From JAKQDH01 sp029558835 (lineage in GTDB: Bacteria > Planctomycetota > Phycisphaerae > UBA1845), in NCBI GenBank assembly GCA_035356615.1, contig DAOQSN010000024.1, positions 1-64,000 of the forward strand: 64,000 bases of DNA, written 5' to 3'. Position 1 is the first letter of the stretch, and each line of letters starts with the position of its first letter. This document shows, in pieces, positions 1-8,651 of this stretch. The position numbers were made by a program, and so were the translations under genes. The notes below the pieces were generated by a model. The model worked only from the letters and a program-made list of their open reading frames with translations. It had not been told where the DNA came from and made no database searches.

Positions 1-457
1 CATCCGGAGGAGGGTCGGATAGATGCTTCGTGAGAAATCTTCTTCCAGACCCTGGAACCGCAGGCACCCCCTTTCCCCCTGCCTTCGCCCCGAGGGCGAA
101 CGGACCTCGTCGACACCGCAACGCTCATCCCGCCGCACGCCATCCGCGTACGGTCCCAAGGACCTGGGCCACCCGGGGGGAATGCAGAATGATGAAGGCA
201 GAATGCAGAAAACGTGCGCGGCCCTTCCTGCATGCTGAATTCGGCCTTCTGCATTCGCAGTCCGCAACCTTCCCGTACGGGTGCAGCCGCTGCGCCGCGG
301 CGTTCATCAGTCCCCCAGGTCCAGAGGACCTGGGCCACCCGCGTGTGGTTGGGCCCCCAGACGTACTGCTGCTGGAGGGCCTGCGAGCCGTCCTCTTCCT
401 CGATGACCTCGGCCCCTGGCCCCGGACGTCTACTATGTGCTCCGCAGGGTGTTCTGC
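1..457. other. Intergenic mosaic of short repeats, no gene seen
   Basis: No convincing coding frame was found. A 16-base direct repeat (AGGACCTGGGCCACCC) occurs at 159-174 and 325-340. A 10-base inverted repeat (GAATGCAGAA / TTCTGCATTC) lies at 201-210 and 247-256 and could fold into a hairpin. The stretch resembles the repeat mosaic at 44334-45156, including runs built on CGCCC...GGGCGAAC. Confidence 0.5.
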
Positions 458-832
458 CTACCCTGTGTCGCACATCCATTCACCAGTGCGTGAGATGTAG
501 ACGCAGTTGGCACCGTAGGGAGCCTCCTCGAAGACTATCTCGAACTCCTGGTTGTCCTCACGGGGGTGGTACTGCCATTCAGGGTTGCCTAAAGGCGCCC
601 GACCGATTGTCTTCAGATACCGCGGAACCAGTTGCGACAGCGCATCCGGATACACCCCGTGATCTGTTCTGTAGGCTACCAGGGCGTCGATCAGCGGCTG
701 GGTATCGCGCTGCGCCTCGTCGATTTCTGCCAGGCTCCACCGCTGACTGACCAAGACCCCAATGCACACGATGCAGGATACTGCAATTAGCAGGAGGACC
801 GAGCAGCAGATTATGACCGTTTTCTTGAGCAT
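458..832 (-). CDS. Small membrane-anchored pseudopilin (GspG)-like protein
   Basis: A 124-residue protein whose residues 5-27 form one hydrophobic segment, followed by a short soluble domain. The stretch LIDALVAYRTDHGVYPDAL matches the region after the N-terminal helix of type II secretion pseudopilin-like proteins (GspG C-terminal type), which are common as orphan genes in Planctomycetota. There is no prepilin peptidase site of the usual form. It starts 46 bases downstream of the RHS tip on the same strand, which is where an immunity gene for that toxin would lie. That role is only positional inference. The product is confidently a real short protein; its function is unknown. Confidence 0.7.
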   Translation of the reverse strand: MLKKTVIICCSVLLLIAVSCIVCIGVLVSQRWSLAEIDEAQRDTQPLIDALVAYRTDHGVYPDALSQLVPRYLKTIGRAPLGNPEWQYHPREDNQEFEIVFEEAPYGANCVYISRTGEWMCDTG

Positions 833-878
833 GGCATCGCCTCCATGCGGTCAGTCCGCATGAGAAAACTCGGGGGTG

Positions 879-1757
879 CTAAGGGCGAACCGGGAGCGGG
901 TACGGGAACGTACCCGTGCCCGGGCAGGGTGGGACAAACCAAGTCGGCACAACCTTCCCCTGCGACGAGCTGTCCGAGTTGTCAGAACTGTCGGACGGCC
1001 GCCCCTTGCTGCTGGAACTTCCTGAGCTGCCCGAGTTACTCGACCTTGCGCTACCGGAGCTGCTGGACCCGCTGCCGTGGCTCTTGCCGCCACCACCCTT
1101 TCCTCCGCCGCCCTTCGCTTTCGCGGAACGAAAGGCAGCCTTCTTGGAACGGAGAATCTCCTTCACCTTCTTCTTGAGCTCCTCCTTTGACTTGGCCTCC
1201 TTGCCCAACTCTCGCGCAATCTTGTTGTTTTCTTGGTCGGTCTGGCTGTCTATGGAATCTTCTTCACCGAGTTCGTGCAAATCCTTTATGTGCTCAGCGG
1301 ACTCCTCCCCGAACAACTGCGTGAGTCTTCCCGTCCAAAGCAGATGACGCACGGTGTTTACGTAGTCGTTCCTTTCTTCATTACTGTTGAACTCCACTCC
1401 CTCTTCTACGATGATCTCGTTTATCGTTGTATCGACCCACTGCTTCTCAGCCCCGTAGGCGATGCTCCAGGCGTCGACCGGGCCGACTTCGAGCACGCCT
1501 CCCAGCCATTCCTTTATCGTATTGATGATACCATCTGCTGTCCCCAAGGGGTCGATACGCCCTGCCGGATTCGCGGAAGCATACACGTAAAGGTCTGGCC
1601 CACGAACGTACCCCAGCGGATCCCGCTGCATAAACTGCTTCAGGGTGGGATGATGCGTCCGGGCGCGGTAGTGCAGCAAGAGGGATTCGGGGTCGAGTTC
1701 GCGGGTGGTGTAGCCGTAGGGGTTGGCGGAGGGTGACCACTCGCGCCCGGCCACCAC
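879..1757 (-). CDS. Orphan RHS C-terminal tip with DUF6973-like toxin domain
   Basis: A 292-residue protein beginning with GTG; an in-frame stop lies just upstream at 1770-1772, so the long RHS shell is absent. Residues 16-71 are the RHS-associated core end (YRAR, QRDPLGY, LYVYASANPAGRIDPLG), diverged from the usual consensus. Residues about 125-186 resemble the DUF6973 predicted toxin module: Arg137-His138, His161-Glu162 in a DLHE context, then Asp174 and Asn177-Asn178. A charged helix and a Gly/Ser low-complexity tail follow, ending in PTWFVPPCPGTGTFP, which coincides with a GC-rich palindrome at about 890-945. This looks like a displaced or truncated tip cassette of a polymorphic toxin. 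Whether it is expressed or secreted cannot be seen. Confidence 0.75.
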   Translation of the reverse strand: MVAGREWSPSANPYGYTTRELDPESLLLHYRARTHHPTLKQFMQRDPLGYVRGPDLYVYASANPAGRIDPLGTADGIINTIKEWLGGVLEVGPVDAWSIAYGAEKQWVDTTINEIIVEEGVEFNSNEERNDYVNTVRHLLWTGRLTQLFGEESAEHIKDLHELGEEDSIDSQTDQENNKIARELGKEAKSKEELKKKVKEILRSKKAAFRSAKAKGGGGKGGGGKSHGSGSSSSGSARSSNSGSSGSSSSKGRPSDSSDNSDSSSQGKVVPTWFVPPCPGTGTFPYPLPVRP

Positions 1758-1845
1758 TACGCGGGCACGCTATGCGCGCAGGTAAGCCCCGTGCAGTCGT
1801 CAGGCACGGCGCTATCGGGGCGTCGGTGTCCCGGTTGGGGTGGGG

Positions 1846-2028
1846 CTAACGCTCCAGCTCCGTCTTGCGCACGGCCTTCCGCTGCTGGCGGCGTTTGCGC
1901 TCGGACGGTTTCTCGTAGTAGCTGTGGCGTTTCATGTCGCGCGTCAGACCTTCGCGCTGGCAGAGGCGCTTGAAGCGCTTCAACATCTGCTGGATGGACT
2001 CGTTGCCTCGCGGTTTGACCTTAATCAC
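1846..2028 (-). CDS. rpsU: 30S ribosomal protein bS21
   Basis: A 60-residue, highly basic protein with the bS21 signature: a conserved NES(I) segment near the N-terminus, KRFKRLCQREGL, then the HSYYEKPSERKRR motif and an Arg/Lys-rich tail. bS21 binds the platform of the small ribosomal subunit and helps translation initiation. Length is normal for the family. The start is GTG at 2028, because no in-frame ATG precedes the conserved segment. A purine-rich AAGAGG lies roughly ten bases upstream and could be the ribosome binding site. It is probably monocistronic; about 840 bases without a gene lie upstream. Confidence 0.93.
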   Translation of the reverse strand: MIKVKPRGNESIQQMLKRFKRLCQREGLTRDMKRHSYYEKPSERKRRQQRKAVRKTELER

Positions 2029-2871
2029 CAGGACACCATCCTCTTGAACCTTTCGAACCGGTACCTCGAGCGCCGACCCAGGTGCTGGGCCGGGGCGCGC
2101 CCGCCGCGCTTGCCCATTCCATCGGCCCGGAAACGGTCGGACCCTTGCCGACCGGGTTTGGGGCCCGAGGCCTGCCGATCCGCCGACATTCTACACGCGG
2201 TTTGCCGGTTCGCCAGTGGGTTCGCAGGCGCCCGCCCGGACAGGGTGAGCGCAGGCTGCGAGAAAGTTCTCTGCCCCCCATCCCAGCATGGCCCTGGTGG
2301 GTCTCAGGCCTCCGCCACAGCTCCGGATGCTGCGTTCGCACACTCGGGGCATTGAGTTGGAGGGCTGCCTGGTGTGTGTATCGACTGCAAAAATTAAGCA
2401 AAGGGTGGATATGAGGAAGCACGCGAGGTCGTCGTCGTAGGTATCGTTGTGGGTTTTGGGTCTGTGGCAGATCAGACGGGATGGCTTCGGCCCCAGAGGG
2501 GCCGAGGTTGGTAGCCACGGGCTCCAGTTCGCGGAAGGCGAAGGAAACCCGTGGTCGCTCACCGGTCATCCCCGCCCGGCCCGGAGGGCGCGGAGGAACG
2601 CGACGGCCTCGAATGCGGTCCCCTCTGCCGCCCCCTCTGGGGCGGAGTGATCAGTCACGTCTACTGTCCACAGGTTCCGTCCGGGCGCAGCGCCCGGACT
2701 CCGCCCCGTGGCTACCCACCCTTGCCCCTTTCAGGGGCAACAGCAGACGCCGCCTAATGCGTCACGGCCGCGGATGCCTGTGCCATTCGGGGGGCGGGTT
2801 GACAGGAGGGTGTGTGCGGAGACAATGAAGGTGTTGGGCTGGCGCTGCGGATGACGAGTGCGGGCCCCGAA
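2029..2871. other. Long intergenic region with an inverted-repeat element
   Basis: No gene was recognised over about 840 bases. The rpsU promoter should lie in the left part. The right part contains the inverted-repeat element described separately at 2486-2741 and a GC hairpin (GTCCGGGCGCAGCGCCCGGAC) near 2680-2700. No RNase P, SRP or tmRNA core motif could be found. Confidence 0.5.
2486..2741. repeat. Inverted-repeat element (family J)
   Basis: The left end reads CGGCCCCAGAGGGGCCG then GGTTGGTAGCCACGGG. The right end reads CCCGTGGCTACCCACC then TTGCCCCTTTCAGGGGCAA. The ends are inverted copies sharing TAGCCACGGG/CCCGTGGCTA, and each carries a small hairpin. The outline is that of a small non-coding mobile element of about 250 bases. 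Only one copy was noticed in the window. Confidence 0.45.
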
Positions 2872-2956
2872 GCGGATGTGGCGGAATTGGCAGACGCGCT
2901 GGCTTCAGGTGCCAGTGGCCGTTAAGGCCGTGGAGGTTCGACTCCTCTCATCCGCA
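2872..2956 (+). tRNA. tRNA-Leu (anticodon CAG)
   Basis: The acceptor stem GCGGATG pairs with CATCCGC at the 3' end, with A as discriminator. The anticodon stem-loop is CTGGC-TTCAGGT-GCCAG, giving anticodon CAG, which reads CUG leucine codons. A long variable arm (GGCCGTTAAGGCC) is typical of class II tRNAs such as leucine. The T-arm contains GGTTCGACTCC. CCA is not encoded and must be added enzymatically. Length is 85 bases. Confidence 0.95.
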
Positions 2957-3027
2957 TTCTGATCTACACGCCCCGCGAGCCCGCGCGGGCTGACTCCGTT
3001 TGTTTGTCAAGCCGTTGCGAGTACCGG

Positions 3028-4557
3028 TCAATCCGGCTCAGGACCGTGTCCCTCGCGTGTCTTCTCCCACCAATTGACGAGGTCTTCGACGGTGATCCCT
3101 TGGGCTTGGCTGTAGAGCAGCGGCCAGGGGTCCGGGATGGAGAGGGGCTCGGGCTGCTGGTTGATGAGGGCCACCTCCGCGCCCGCGAGGCGGACGGTCA
3201 GGATCGTGTGGTGATCGGGACCGTGCGAACCGCGCACGTGGAGCAGGCCGTCATCGTAGATGAGTCGAACGCCGAGGGCCGCGTACTCCACGGTCTCGGG
3301 CAGCAGGTTGTTGAGATCGAGGCCGAGGGTGCGGCGGGCCAGCCAGGCGAGGGTGCCGCGGTCGATTGTCCCCGGCTGGTCGGAAGGGGGGCGAGCCGTG
3401 ATCTCGATGTCGGCGTAGTGGAGCCCGCCGTCCGTGACGCGCAGGGCGTGGATGCCAACGCTGAGCGTGCCGGTCACGCGGCCTGCTCCCAGCAGAGCCG
3501 ACAAGCCTTCCAGCGGCAGGTCGTCGCAGCGTCCGGTAGCACTCAGGTCGACGACACGTCCGTCCCGCCAGCGGATCCGCTGGAGATCGAGCTGTAGGCG
3601 ACTCGCGTCGGGCGTCGCGGCGAGCAGCGGCAGGAGTTCACCCAGGCGGAGGTCGGCCAGCCGGCCGCGGGCCTCGAGGCTACGCAGGGTGGTTTCCTCG
3701 AAGACGGCGGAATCGAGGTCAAGCTCGACCAGGCCGTGATAAGGTCCGCCTGGAAGCTGGGCGGTGAGTTCGTCGAGACGGGCATCGCACAGAGCGCCGG
3801 TGAGGGTGACGGTCCGGCTGTCGTTGCCCTCGCAGTAGGCCAAGGCGCCCTCGAAGGTGCCACTGGTGACCGCGTGCCCGAGCAGCTCCGTCGTGCCGAG
3901 TGCGGTCAGGGGCAGCGGGGGAACCGTCAAGCGGACTTCGTGAAACGTCAGGGGCACGCCGGGATTGAACACCGCGGTGATGTGGACCGGCCGGGCGACC
4001 GAGACGCCGTTGAGGCGGCTGCAACTCAGCGTGGCATGGGCAAGGCCGGCGTCATCGAAGAGGATGAGGCCGGCGGCGTCCTCCGCGCGGAACTCGAGGA
4101 GCGAGTGCCGGAAGCGCACGTCGAAGTCTTCGAGGCGGACCTCGCGCAGCGGCAGCTCGGCGAACTCGTGTCCTAGTCCGGCGGCGAGCAGGCGATCGTA
4201 ATGGTCGCTCGTCCAGTCCTGCGCGCCGGCCAGCAGCCAGCCGTCGCGAAGGCGCAGGCTTGCCCCTGGCACACCTGTTCGCGGGGCCTCGTCCCAGATG
4301 GCCGAGCGGCAGGCGAATATCTCGGGACCGGCGGCGCCCAGGGAGATGGTGAGGCTGCGGAACTCGCGGCTGTGGAGGGAACGGGGCGAAACGGCGCCGA
4401 TCTCGACCTGCAAGCCGAGGTAGTCACCTACGGCCCTCGCGACCGACATCCGGTAGGCCGAGCTACGCAGGTAAAGCGCGTACGAGACGGTGCCCGCCGT
4501 CGGGGCGACGACGAGGCAGAGGCATGCGAGAGCCAGCCACCGGCGCTGGGGGGACAT
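3028..4557 (-). CDS. AsmA/YdbH-like envelope protein, hypothetical
   Basis: A 509-residue protein with one N-terminal membrane anchor (about residues 7-29) followed by AVGDYLGLQVEIGAV, the kind of opening seen in AsmA-like proteins. The rest is rich in alternating beta segments with repeated leucine and glycine positions, and there are no catalytic motifs. AsmA-superfamily proteins form long beta-grooved bridges that carry lipids between membranes. Assignment to this fold is by pattern and not by a diagnostic motif. The start ATG at 4557 follows GGGAGA at a workable distance. It stands alone, divergent from the membrane protein at 5043 and separated from it by repeats. It could instead be an unrelated beta-rich secreted protein. 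Confidence 0.6.
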   Translation of the reverse strand: MSPQRRWLALACLCLVVAPTAGTVSYALYLRSSAYRMSVARAVGDYLGLQVEIGAVSPRSLHSREFRSLTISLGAAGPEIFACRSAIWDEAPRTGVPGASLRLRDGWLLAGAQDWTSDHYDRLLAAGLGHEFAELPLREVRLEDFDVRFRHSLLEFRAEDAAGLILFDDAGLAHATLSCSRLNGVSVARPVHITAVFNPGVPLTFHEVRLTVPPLPLTALGTTELLGHAVTSGTFEGALAYCEGNDSRTVTLTGALCDARLDELTAQLPGGPYHGLVELDLDSAVFEETTLRSLEARGRLADLRLGELLPLLAATPDASRLQLDLQRIRWRDGRVVDLSATGRCDDLPLEGLSALLGAGRVTGTLSVGIHALRVTDGGLHYADIEITARPPSDQPGTIDRGTLAWLARRTLGLDLNNLLPETVEYAALGVRLIYDDGLLHVRGSHGPDHHTILTVRLAGAEVALINQQPEPLSIPDPWPLLYSQAQGITVEDLVNWWEKTREGHGPEPD

Positions 4558-4710
4558 GCGTAGTGATCTCCCGTTTGGTGTCGGGGCCGCGCGGGCCGGC
4601 CACGGCGAGCGGGTATGGTAGCGGGTCGCGGGGGAGGGGCCAGTGGCGCGAGGTATGGGGGTGGGGTCGCGGGGGGTCGTGGCTTGGGTGCCGCAGCCCC
4701 CCAGCGGAGC

Positions 4711-4752
4711 ACATGCCGGCGCCCGCCTGCGGCGGGCTTGGGCATGCCACCC
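4711..4752. repeat. Family A palindrome, half copy
   Basis: Reads ACATGCCGGCGCCCGCC then TGCGGCGGGCTTGGGCATGCCACCC. This is the right half of the family A element found complete at 8832, 32160, 34675, 43646, 61433 and 63883. Confidence 0.75.
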
Positions 4753-4888
4753 GGCGGGCCGGAGCGTGCGACGGACTGGGTTGGAGACACTGAAGATGTA
4801 CGAAGCGCGGGGCGGGCTATGCGTGGTGGCGTCCGGGCGCTATGATCGCGGCTTGCGTGAGCGGTGCGTGTTTAGCGTCTTGGGAATC

Positions 4889-4991
4889 GTGGGTGCCGTG
4901 CTTTGCCGCGGCAGCAGTCGCGGGCAAGCATGCTCTTACCGTTGACGACATGCCCACCCCCGTCTGCGGCGGGTGAGGGCATGGCACCCAC
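4889..4991. repeat. Family B palindromic element
   Basis: Begins GTGGGTGCC and ends GGCACCCAC. It contains an inner GCGGCAGCAGTCGCGGGCAAGCATG segment (read in two parts) and the CCCCCGTCTGCGGCGGGTGAGG hairpin. Four more copies lie at 16522, 20332, 39796 and 62624. Left flank TTTAGCGTCTTGGGAATC resembles the extended ends of the other copies. Confidence 0.8.
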
Positions 4992-5042
4992 GCCAAGCAC
5001 CTGCCGTGAGCCGCGCGTGCCGAGGGTGGGCATTGGTTGAGC

Positions 5043-6695
5043 ATGAGCAGCACCATCGTTTCAGCCGAAGAGCGAGCGAGCACGCGTGGCGGGCTGCTGG
5101 GGGTGGTCGTGGCCGCGGTGACGCCGCTGCTCGTGCTGGCGGCGTTGTTTCTGTTCGGGGTTCCGATCGGTCAGCCGGATTTTCTGGTGTACCGGTATTC
5201 ACCGGTCTGGCCGCTGCGTTTGACGGCGGCTTGGTGGGCGTTGGGGGCCGGTGGGGCAGGAGTGTGGCTGGTGGCCGTCGCGTGCGGGGCCCGGCCGGCG
5301 GCGTGGCGATGGTGCGTGGCCGGCGCGGTGGGGTTGTACGGGGTGCTCGTGGCATGGACGCTGTGGGGCCCGCCGTATCGCACGCAGTACCATCTGTTCA
5401 ACCTGATCTCGCCGTCGCATGACGGGGCGTTTTTCAGGGAGGGGGAGGACATTGCTTCGCTGCGCGAGTACCTGTCCCAGGGGTTTGGCGAGCGGTTGCG
5501 GGCGGAGCCGGAGCAGATGGCCGGGCGGCGCGTGCTGAGCAATCCGCCGGGGATGACGGTGCTGGCGGTATTCGCCCAGCGGCTGGTGAGGGGGCAGCCG
5601 TGGTTGAGCGCGTGGCTGATCCAGACGTTCGGCCTGGATGAGCTGGAGGACCCCGAGCAGCGGCCGATGTGCGCGGCGATGCTGGTGCTGAGTGCCTGGC
5701 TGACGGTACTATGGGGACTCGCGCTGTGGCCGGCGTACCTGCTGTGCCGTTTGTGGATGCCGCCGCCGGCTGCGCTCACGGTGGCGTTTGCGTGCGTGTT
5801 CAATCCCGCGACTATTAACTTCACGCCGGGCAAGGATCCGGCGCAGATACTTACGATCATGTTGTTAATGTGGACCGTGCTGGCGACGTTCCAGCGGCGG
5901 CGGATGGGCTGGGGGCTGGCGGCGGGCGCGCTGCTGCCGGCCGCGACGATGCTGGGGTTGGTACACGTGTGGATCATCGCGCTGGTCGCAGTGGCGGCGG
6001 GCTGGCACGCGCTGCGCAGCGGGTGGCGCGTGGGCGAGCTGTTGACGAGAGTCGGCCTGCCGATGCTGGCGGGCGCGGCGGCCGTGGTGGCGGTGGCGTG
6101 GGTGACGCTGGGGTGGAACCTGGTGGAGACCGCGGCCCGGGTGGCGGTGCGCTACCATGAGATTCAGCTTCCCATCATCACGGAGCCGTTCTACTGGACG
6201 CTCGTGGGTTTGCCGATGTTCCTGCTTTTCGTCGGGCCGCTGTTCTGGGTGCAGTTGACGGTTTTACGTCGCGGGACGAGGGGGGTGTGCCTGGGGCGCA
6301 CAGGATCCGGCAGCGGTGGTGATGAAACTCAGCGGGTGCTTGGGGGGCACGGCGCGGGGCAGTGGCCGCTGCCCAACGGTCGCGGTTCGGATCGGGGGCG
6401 GGGTGAGGCGGGTGCGCTGGGGGGACGGCTGCTGGTGGTGGCGGTGGGGGTGATGGTGTACTCTTACTTCTTTGCGAACAACAGCGAGACGCCGCGGTTG
6501 TGGATGGCGTTCATCCCGGTGTTGCTGTTGGGTCTGGCGTTGCGCCGGCCGGTGCTGCTGGGCGACGGGGCCGCGGCCCGGCGGTTGTGCGTGGTGTTGC
6601 TGGCGTTGCAGCTTACGGTGACGGTGGGGCATTGGTCGCTGATGGACGTGCGCGAGACGGAGTGGCGGCTGAGTACGCAACGGATGTGGGATTGA
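5043..6695 (+). CDS. Polytopic membrane protein, possibly glycosyltransferase-like
   Basis: About 550 residues with some ten or more hydrophobic helices spread over the whole length. A soluble loop (about residues 115-180) contains a short conserved-looking stretch, LSNPPGMTVLAVF. The overall shape recalls GT39/PMT-type or other polyprenyl-phosphate-dependent glycosyltransferases, but the first-loop acidic motif of that family was not confirmed, so the function is open. ATG at 5043 is preferred; TTG at 5037 is also in frame. A hydrophilic loop at about residues 412-465 is translated from a family C repeat (LPNGRGSDRG at 6366-6396) and looks like an insertion. The gene lies 42 bases upstream of the ABC-F gene. 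Confidence 0.75.
   Translation: MSSTIVSAEERASTRGGLLGVVVAAVTPLLVLAALFLFGVPIGQPDFLVYRYSPVWPLRLTAAWWALGAGGAGVWLVAVACGARPAAWRWCVAGAVGLYGVLVAWTLWGPPYRTQYHLFNLISPSHDGAFFREGEDIASLREYLSQGFGERLRAEPEQMAGRRVLSNPPGMTVLAVFAQRLVRGQPWLSAWLIQTFGLDELEDPEQRPMCAAMLVLSAWLTVLWGLALWPAYLLCRLWMPPPAALTVAFACVFNPATINFTPGKDPAQILTIMLLMWTVLATFQRRRMGWGLAAGALLPAATMLGLVHVWIIALVAVAAGWHALRSGWRVGELLTRVGLPMLAGAAAVVAVAWVTLGWNLVETAARVAVRYHEIQLPIITEPFYWTLVGLPMFLLFVGPLFWVQLTVLRRGTRGVCLGRTGSGSGGDETQRVLGGHGAGQWPLPNGRGSDRGRGEAGALGGRLLVVAVGVMVYSYFFANNSETPRLWMAFIPVLLLGLALRRPVLLGDGAAARRLCVVLLALQLTVTVGHWSLMDVRETEWRLSTQRMWD
6366..6396. repeat. Family C repeat translated inside a gene
   Basis: CCGCTGCCCAACGGTCGCGG followed by TTCGGATCGGG, in frame within the membrane protein at 5043-6695. 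Related copies are at 15371-15430, 18209-18236 and (reverse) 28764-28784. Confidence 0.7.
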
Positions 6696-6737
6696 GGGGA
6701 TCGAGGCGGGCGGAGCCCGGCCTACGGGGATGAGCGT

Positions 6738-8651
6738 ATGGCGCTGGTGGTGGTCCAGGCAGTCAGCAAGCAGTTCGGCACGCAGGTCGTGCTGGAGGAG
6801 GTTACGTTTGACCTGCATGCGGGGGAGACGGTGGGGCTGGTCGGGGCGAATGGGGCGGGGAAGACGACGCTGTTTCGTTTGATCACGGGTGAGGTGGGGC
6901 CGGACCTGGGCACGGTGACGACCACGCGCGGCGTGGCGATCGGGTACCTGCGTCAAGAGTCGCAGATCAACCTCGAGCACACGCTGGAAGAGGAGGTGGC
7001 CACGGTCTTCGCACCGCTGAAGGCGCTGGAGCAGAAGCTGCACGAGGTGGCGGAGCGGATGGCGACTGCGGGCGAGGGACCGGCCCTTGCCGAGTTGATG
7101 GAGAAGTACGAGCGTTATCAGGCGCGGTTCCAGGCGGCCGGGGGCCACGGCTTTCACACCCGGCTGCAGGAGGTGCTCGGCGGGCTGGGCTTCGTGCCGG
7201 CGGACCTGGCGCTGCCCATGGCGGCCCTTTCCGGCGGGCAGAAATGTCGCGCGAGCCTGGCCAAGGTGTTGCTCGAAGACCGGACACTGTTGTTGCTGGA
7301 CGAACCGACGAACCACCTGGACATCGACGCGGTGCGCTGGCTGGAGAAGTTTCTCAGCGGGCACCACGGCGGGGCCGTCATCATCTCGCACGATCGTTAC
7401 CTGCTCGACCGGCTGTGCACGCGGATCCTGGAAGTGGAGCAGCGGCAGGTACGCAGCTTTCCCGGCAACTACAGCAACTACGCGGCCACCAAGTTTCGAC
7501 GGGCGCTGACGCAGCAGCGGCAATACGAGAAGGACACCGCGTTCATCCGCAAGGAGCAGCGGTTCATCGAGCGGTACGGGGCGGCCCAACGCAGCAAGCA
7601 GGCCCAGGGCAGGCGCAAGCGGCTGGAGCGGCGTCTGGCGGCGGGGGAGTTCGTGACCGAGGTCCCGACGTCGGCGCCGCCGCTGAAGCTGGAGTTTGAA
7701 CGGGCGGAGGGCCGGGCCGGCGTGCTCGTGCAATGCGACGAGCTGACGATGACCTACGGCGCGAACGCGCTGTTTGCGGACTTCTCGTTGCAGGTCAACG
7801 CCGGGGAACGCGTGGGGATCACGGGGCCGAACGGCGTGGGGAAGACCACGCTGTTGAAGATCATGCTGGGTGAGATGGCGCCGACGGCGGGTGCGGTCCG
7901 GTTCGCGCGGCAGGTGGGCGTGGGGTACTATGCACAGGAGCACGCGGCGCCCGACCCGCAGCGGACGGTACTGGAGGAAATCCGCGCCCTGCATCCGCAT
8001 CTGTCGGAACAGGCGGCGCGGACGCTGCTGGGGGCGTATCGGTTCCGCGGCGACGAGGTGTTCAAAGCGCTGGGGTCATTGTCAGGGGGCGAGCAGTCGC
8101 GGGTCCGACTGGCCAGCCTGGTGCTCAGCGCGCCGGAGCTGCTGATCCTGGACGAGCCGACGAACCACCTTGACATTCCGGCGCGGGAAGCCCTGGAAGA
8201 GGCGTTGCTGGAGTTTGACGGGACGGTCATCGTCGTCAGTCACGACCGCTACTTCCTGGACCGCATCGTGCAGCGGCTGGTGGTTCTGCGTCCCGGTGGG
8301 CACGCTGTATACCCGGGCAACTATTCGTATTACATTGAGCAGGTGGAGAAACAGCGGGTCGCCCAGGAGGGTGGCGAGCGGCGGGGGGCGCGGAAGCCGC
8401 GCCGCAGTCCGCCGGCACGTCGCGCGGAGAAGCGGCCGCGCTTGGCTTATGAGCACCTGACGCTGGAGGAACTGGAGGCGTTGCTGGCGGAACGCGAGGC
8501 GCAGGCGGCCGCGCTGAGCGCCCGGTTTGGTGAGCCGCAGGTATACCGTGACCCGGAGGCGCTGGCGCGCCTGCGGACGGAGACGGAGGCGGTGCAGGCG
8601 GAATTGCGGGCCCTGGAGGCCGCGTGGGAGGAGCGGGCCGCGGATGCCTGA
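6738..8651 (+). CDS. ABC-F family ATPase (Uup/EttA-like)
   Basis: A 637-residue soluble protein with two ABC nucleotide-binding domains and no membrane segment. The first has Walker A GANGAGKTT, signature LSGGQ and Walker B LLLDEPTNHLD. The second has GPNGVGKTT, LSGGEQ and LILDEPTNHLD. The two are joined by the charged helical linker typical of ABC-F proteins (about residues 250-320, rich in Arg/Gln/Lys). The last 100 residues form a basic, coiled-coil-like tail as in Uup. ABC-F proteins act on the ribosome, in translation regulation or rescue, and some give antibiotic protection; which applies here cannot be told. GGGGATGAG precedes the ATG. Confidence 0.93.
   Translation: MALVVVQAVSKQFGTQVVLEEVTFDLHAGETVGLVGANGAGKTTLFRLITGEVGPDLGTVTTTRGVAIGYLRQESQINLEHTLEEEVATVFAPLKALEQKLHEVAERMATAGEGPALAELMEKYERYQARFQAAGGHGFHTRLQEVLGGLGFVPADLALPMAALSGGQKCRASLAKVLLEDRTLLLLDEPTNHLDIDAVRWLEKFLSGHHGGAVIISHDRYLLDRLCTRILEVEQRQVRSFPGNYSNYAATKFRRALTQQRQYEKDTAFIRKEQRFIERYGAAQRSKQAQGRRKRLERRLAAGEFVTEVPTSAPPLKLEFERAEGRAGVLVQCDELTMTYGANALFADFSLQVNAGERVGITGPNGVGKTTLLKIMLGEMAPTAGAVRFARQVGVGYYAQEHAAPDPQRTVLEEIRALHPHLSEQAARTLLGAYRFRGDEVFKALGSLSGGEQSRVRLASLVLSAPELLILDEPTNHLDIPAREALEEALLEFDGTVIVVSHDRYFLDRIVQRLVVLRPGGHAVYPGNYSYYIEQVEKQRVAQEGGERRGARKPRRSPPARRAEKRPRLAYEHLTLEELEALLAEREAQAAALSARFGEPQVYRDPEALARLRTETEAVQAELRALEAAWEERAADA

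Larger units (their letters stand above)
4558..5042. other. Intergenic region with family A and family B repeats
   Basis: Promoters for the divergent genes at 4557 and 5043 should lie here, but none is clear. The region holds a half copy of the family A palindrome at 4711-4752 and a full family B palindrome at 4889-4991. The remainder is G-rich without a recognisable gene. Confidence 0.5.

Noticed and set aside
879..945. Tail of the RHS tip (PTWFVPPCPGTGTFPYPLP) as a separate functional domain
   Set aside because: It coincides with a GC-rich palindrome (GTACGGGAACGTAC) and looks like translated repeat, not a domain.
2160..2400. Small structured RNA (RNase P or SRP type) near rpsU
   Set aside because: No conserved core sequence of either RNA was recognised.
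4615..4945. Several overlapping frames of 75-100 residues in repeat-rich gaps here and elsewhere
   Set aside because: They are translations of the family A and B palindromes in different frames and not genes.
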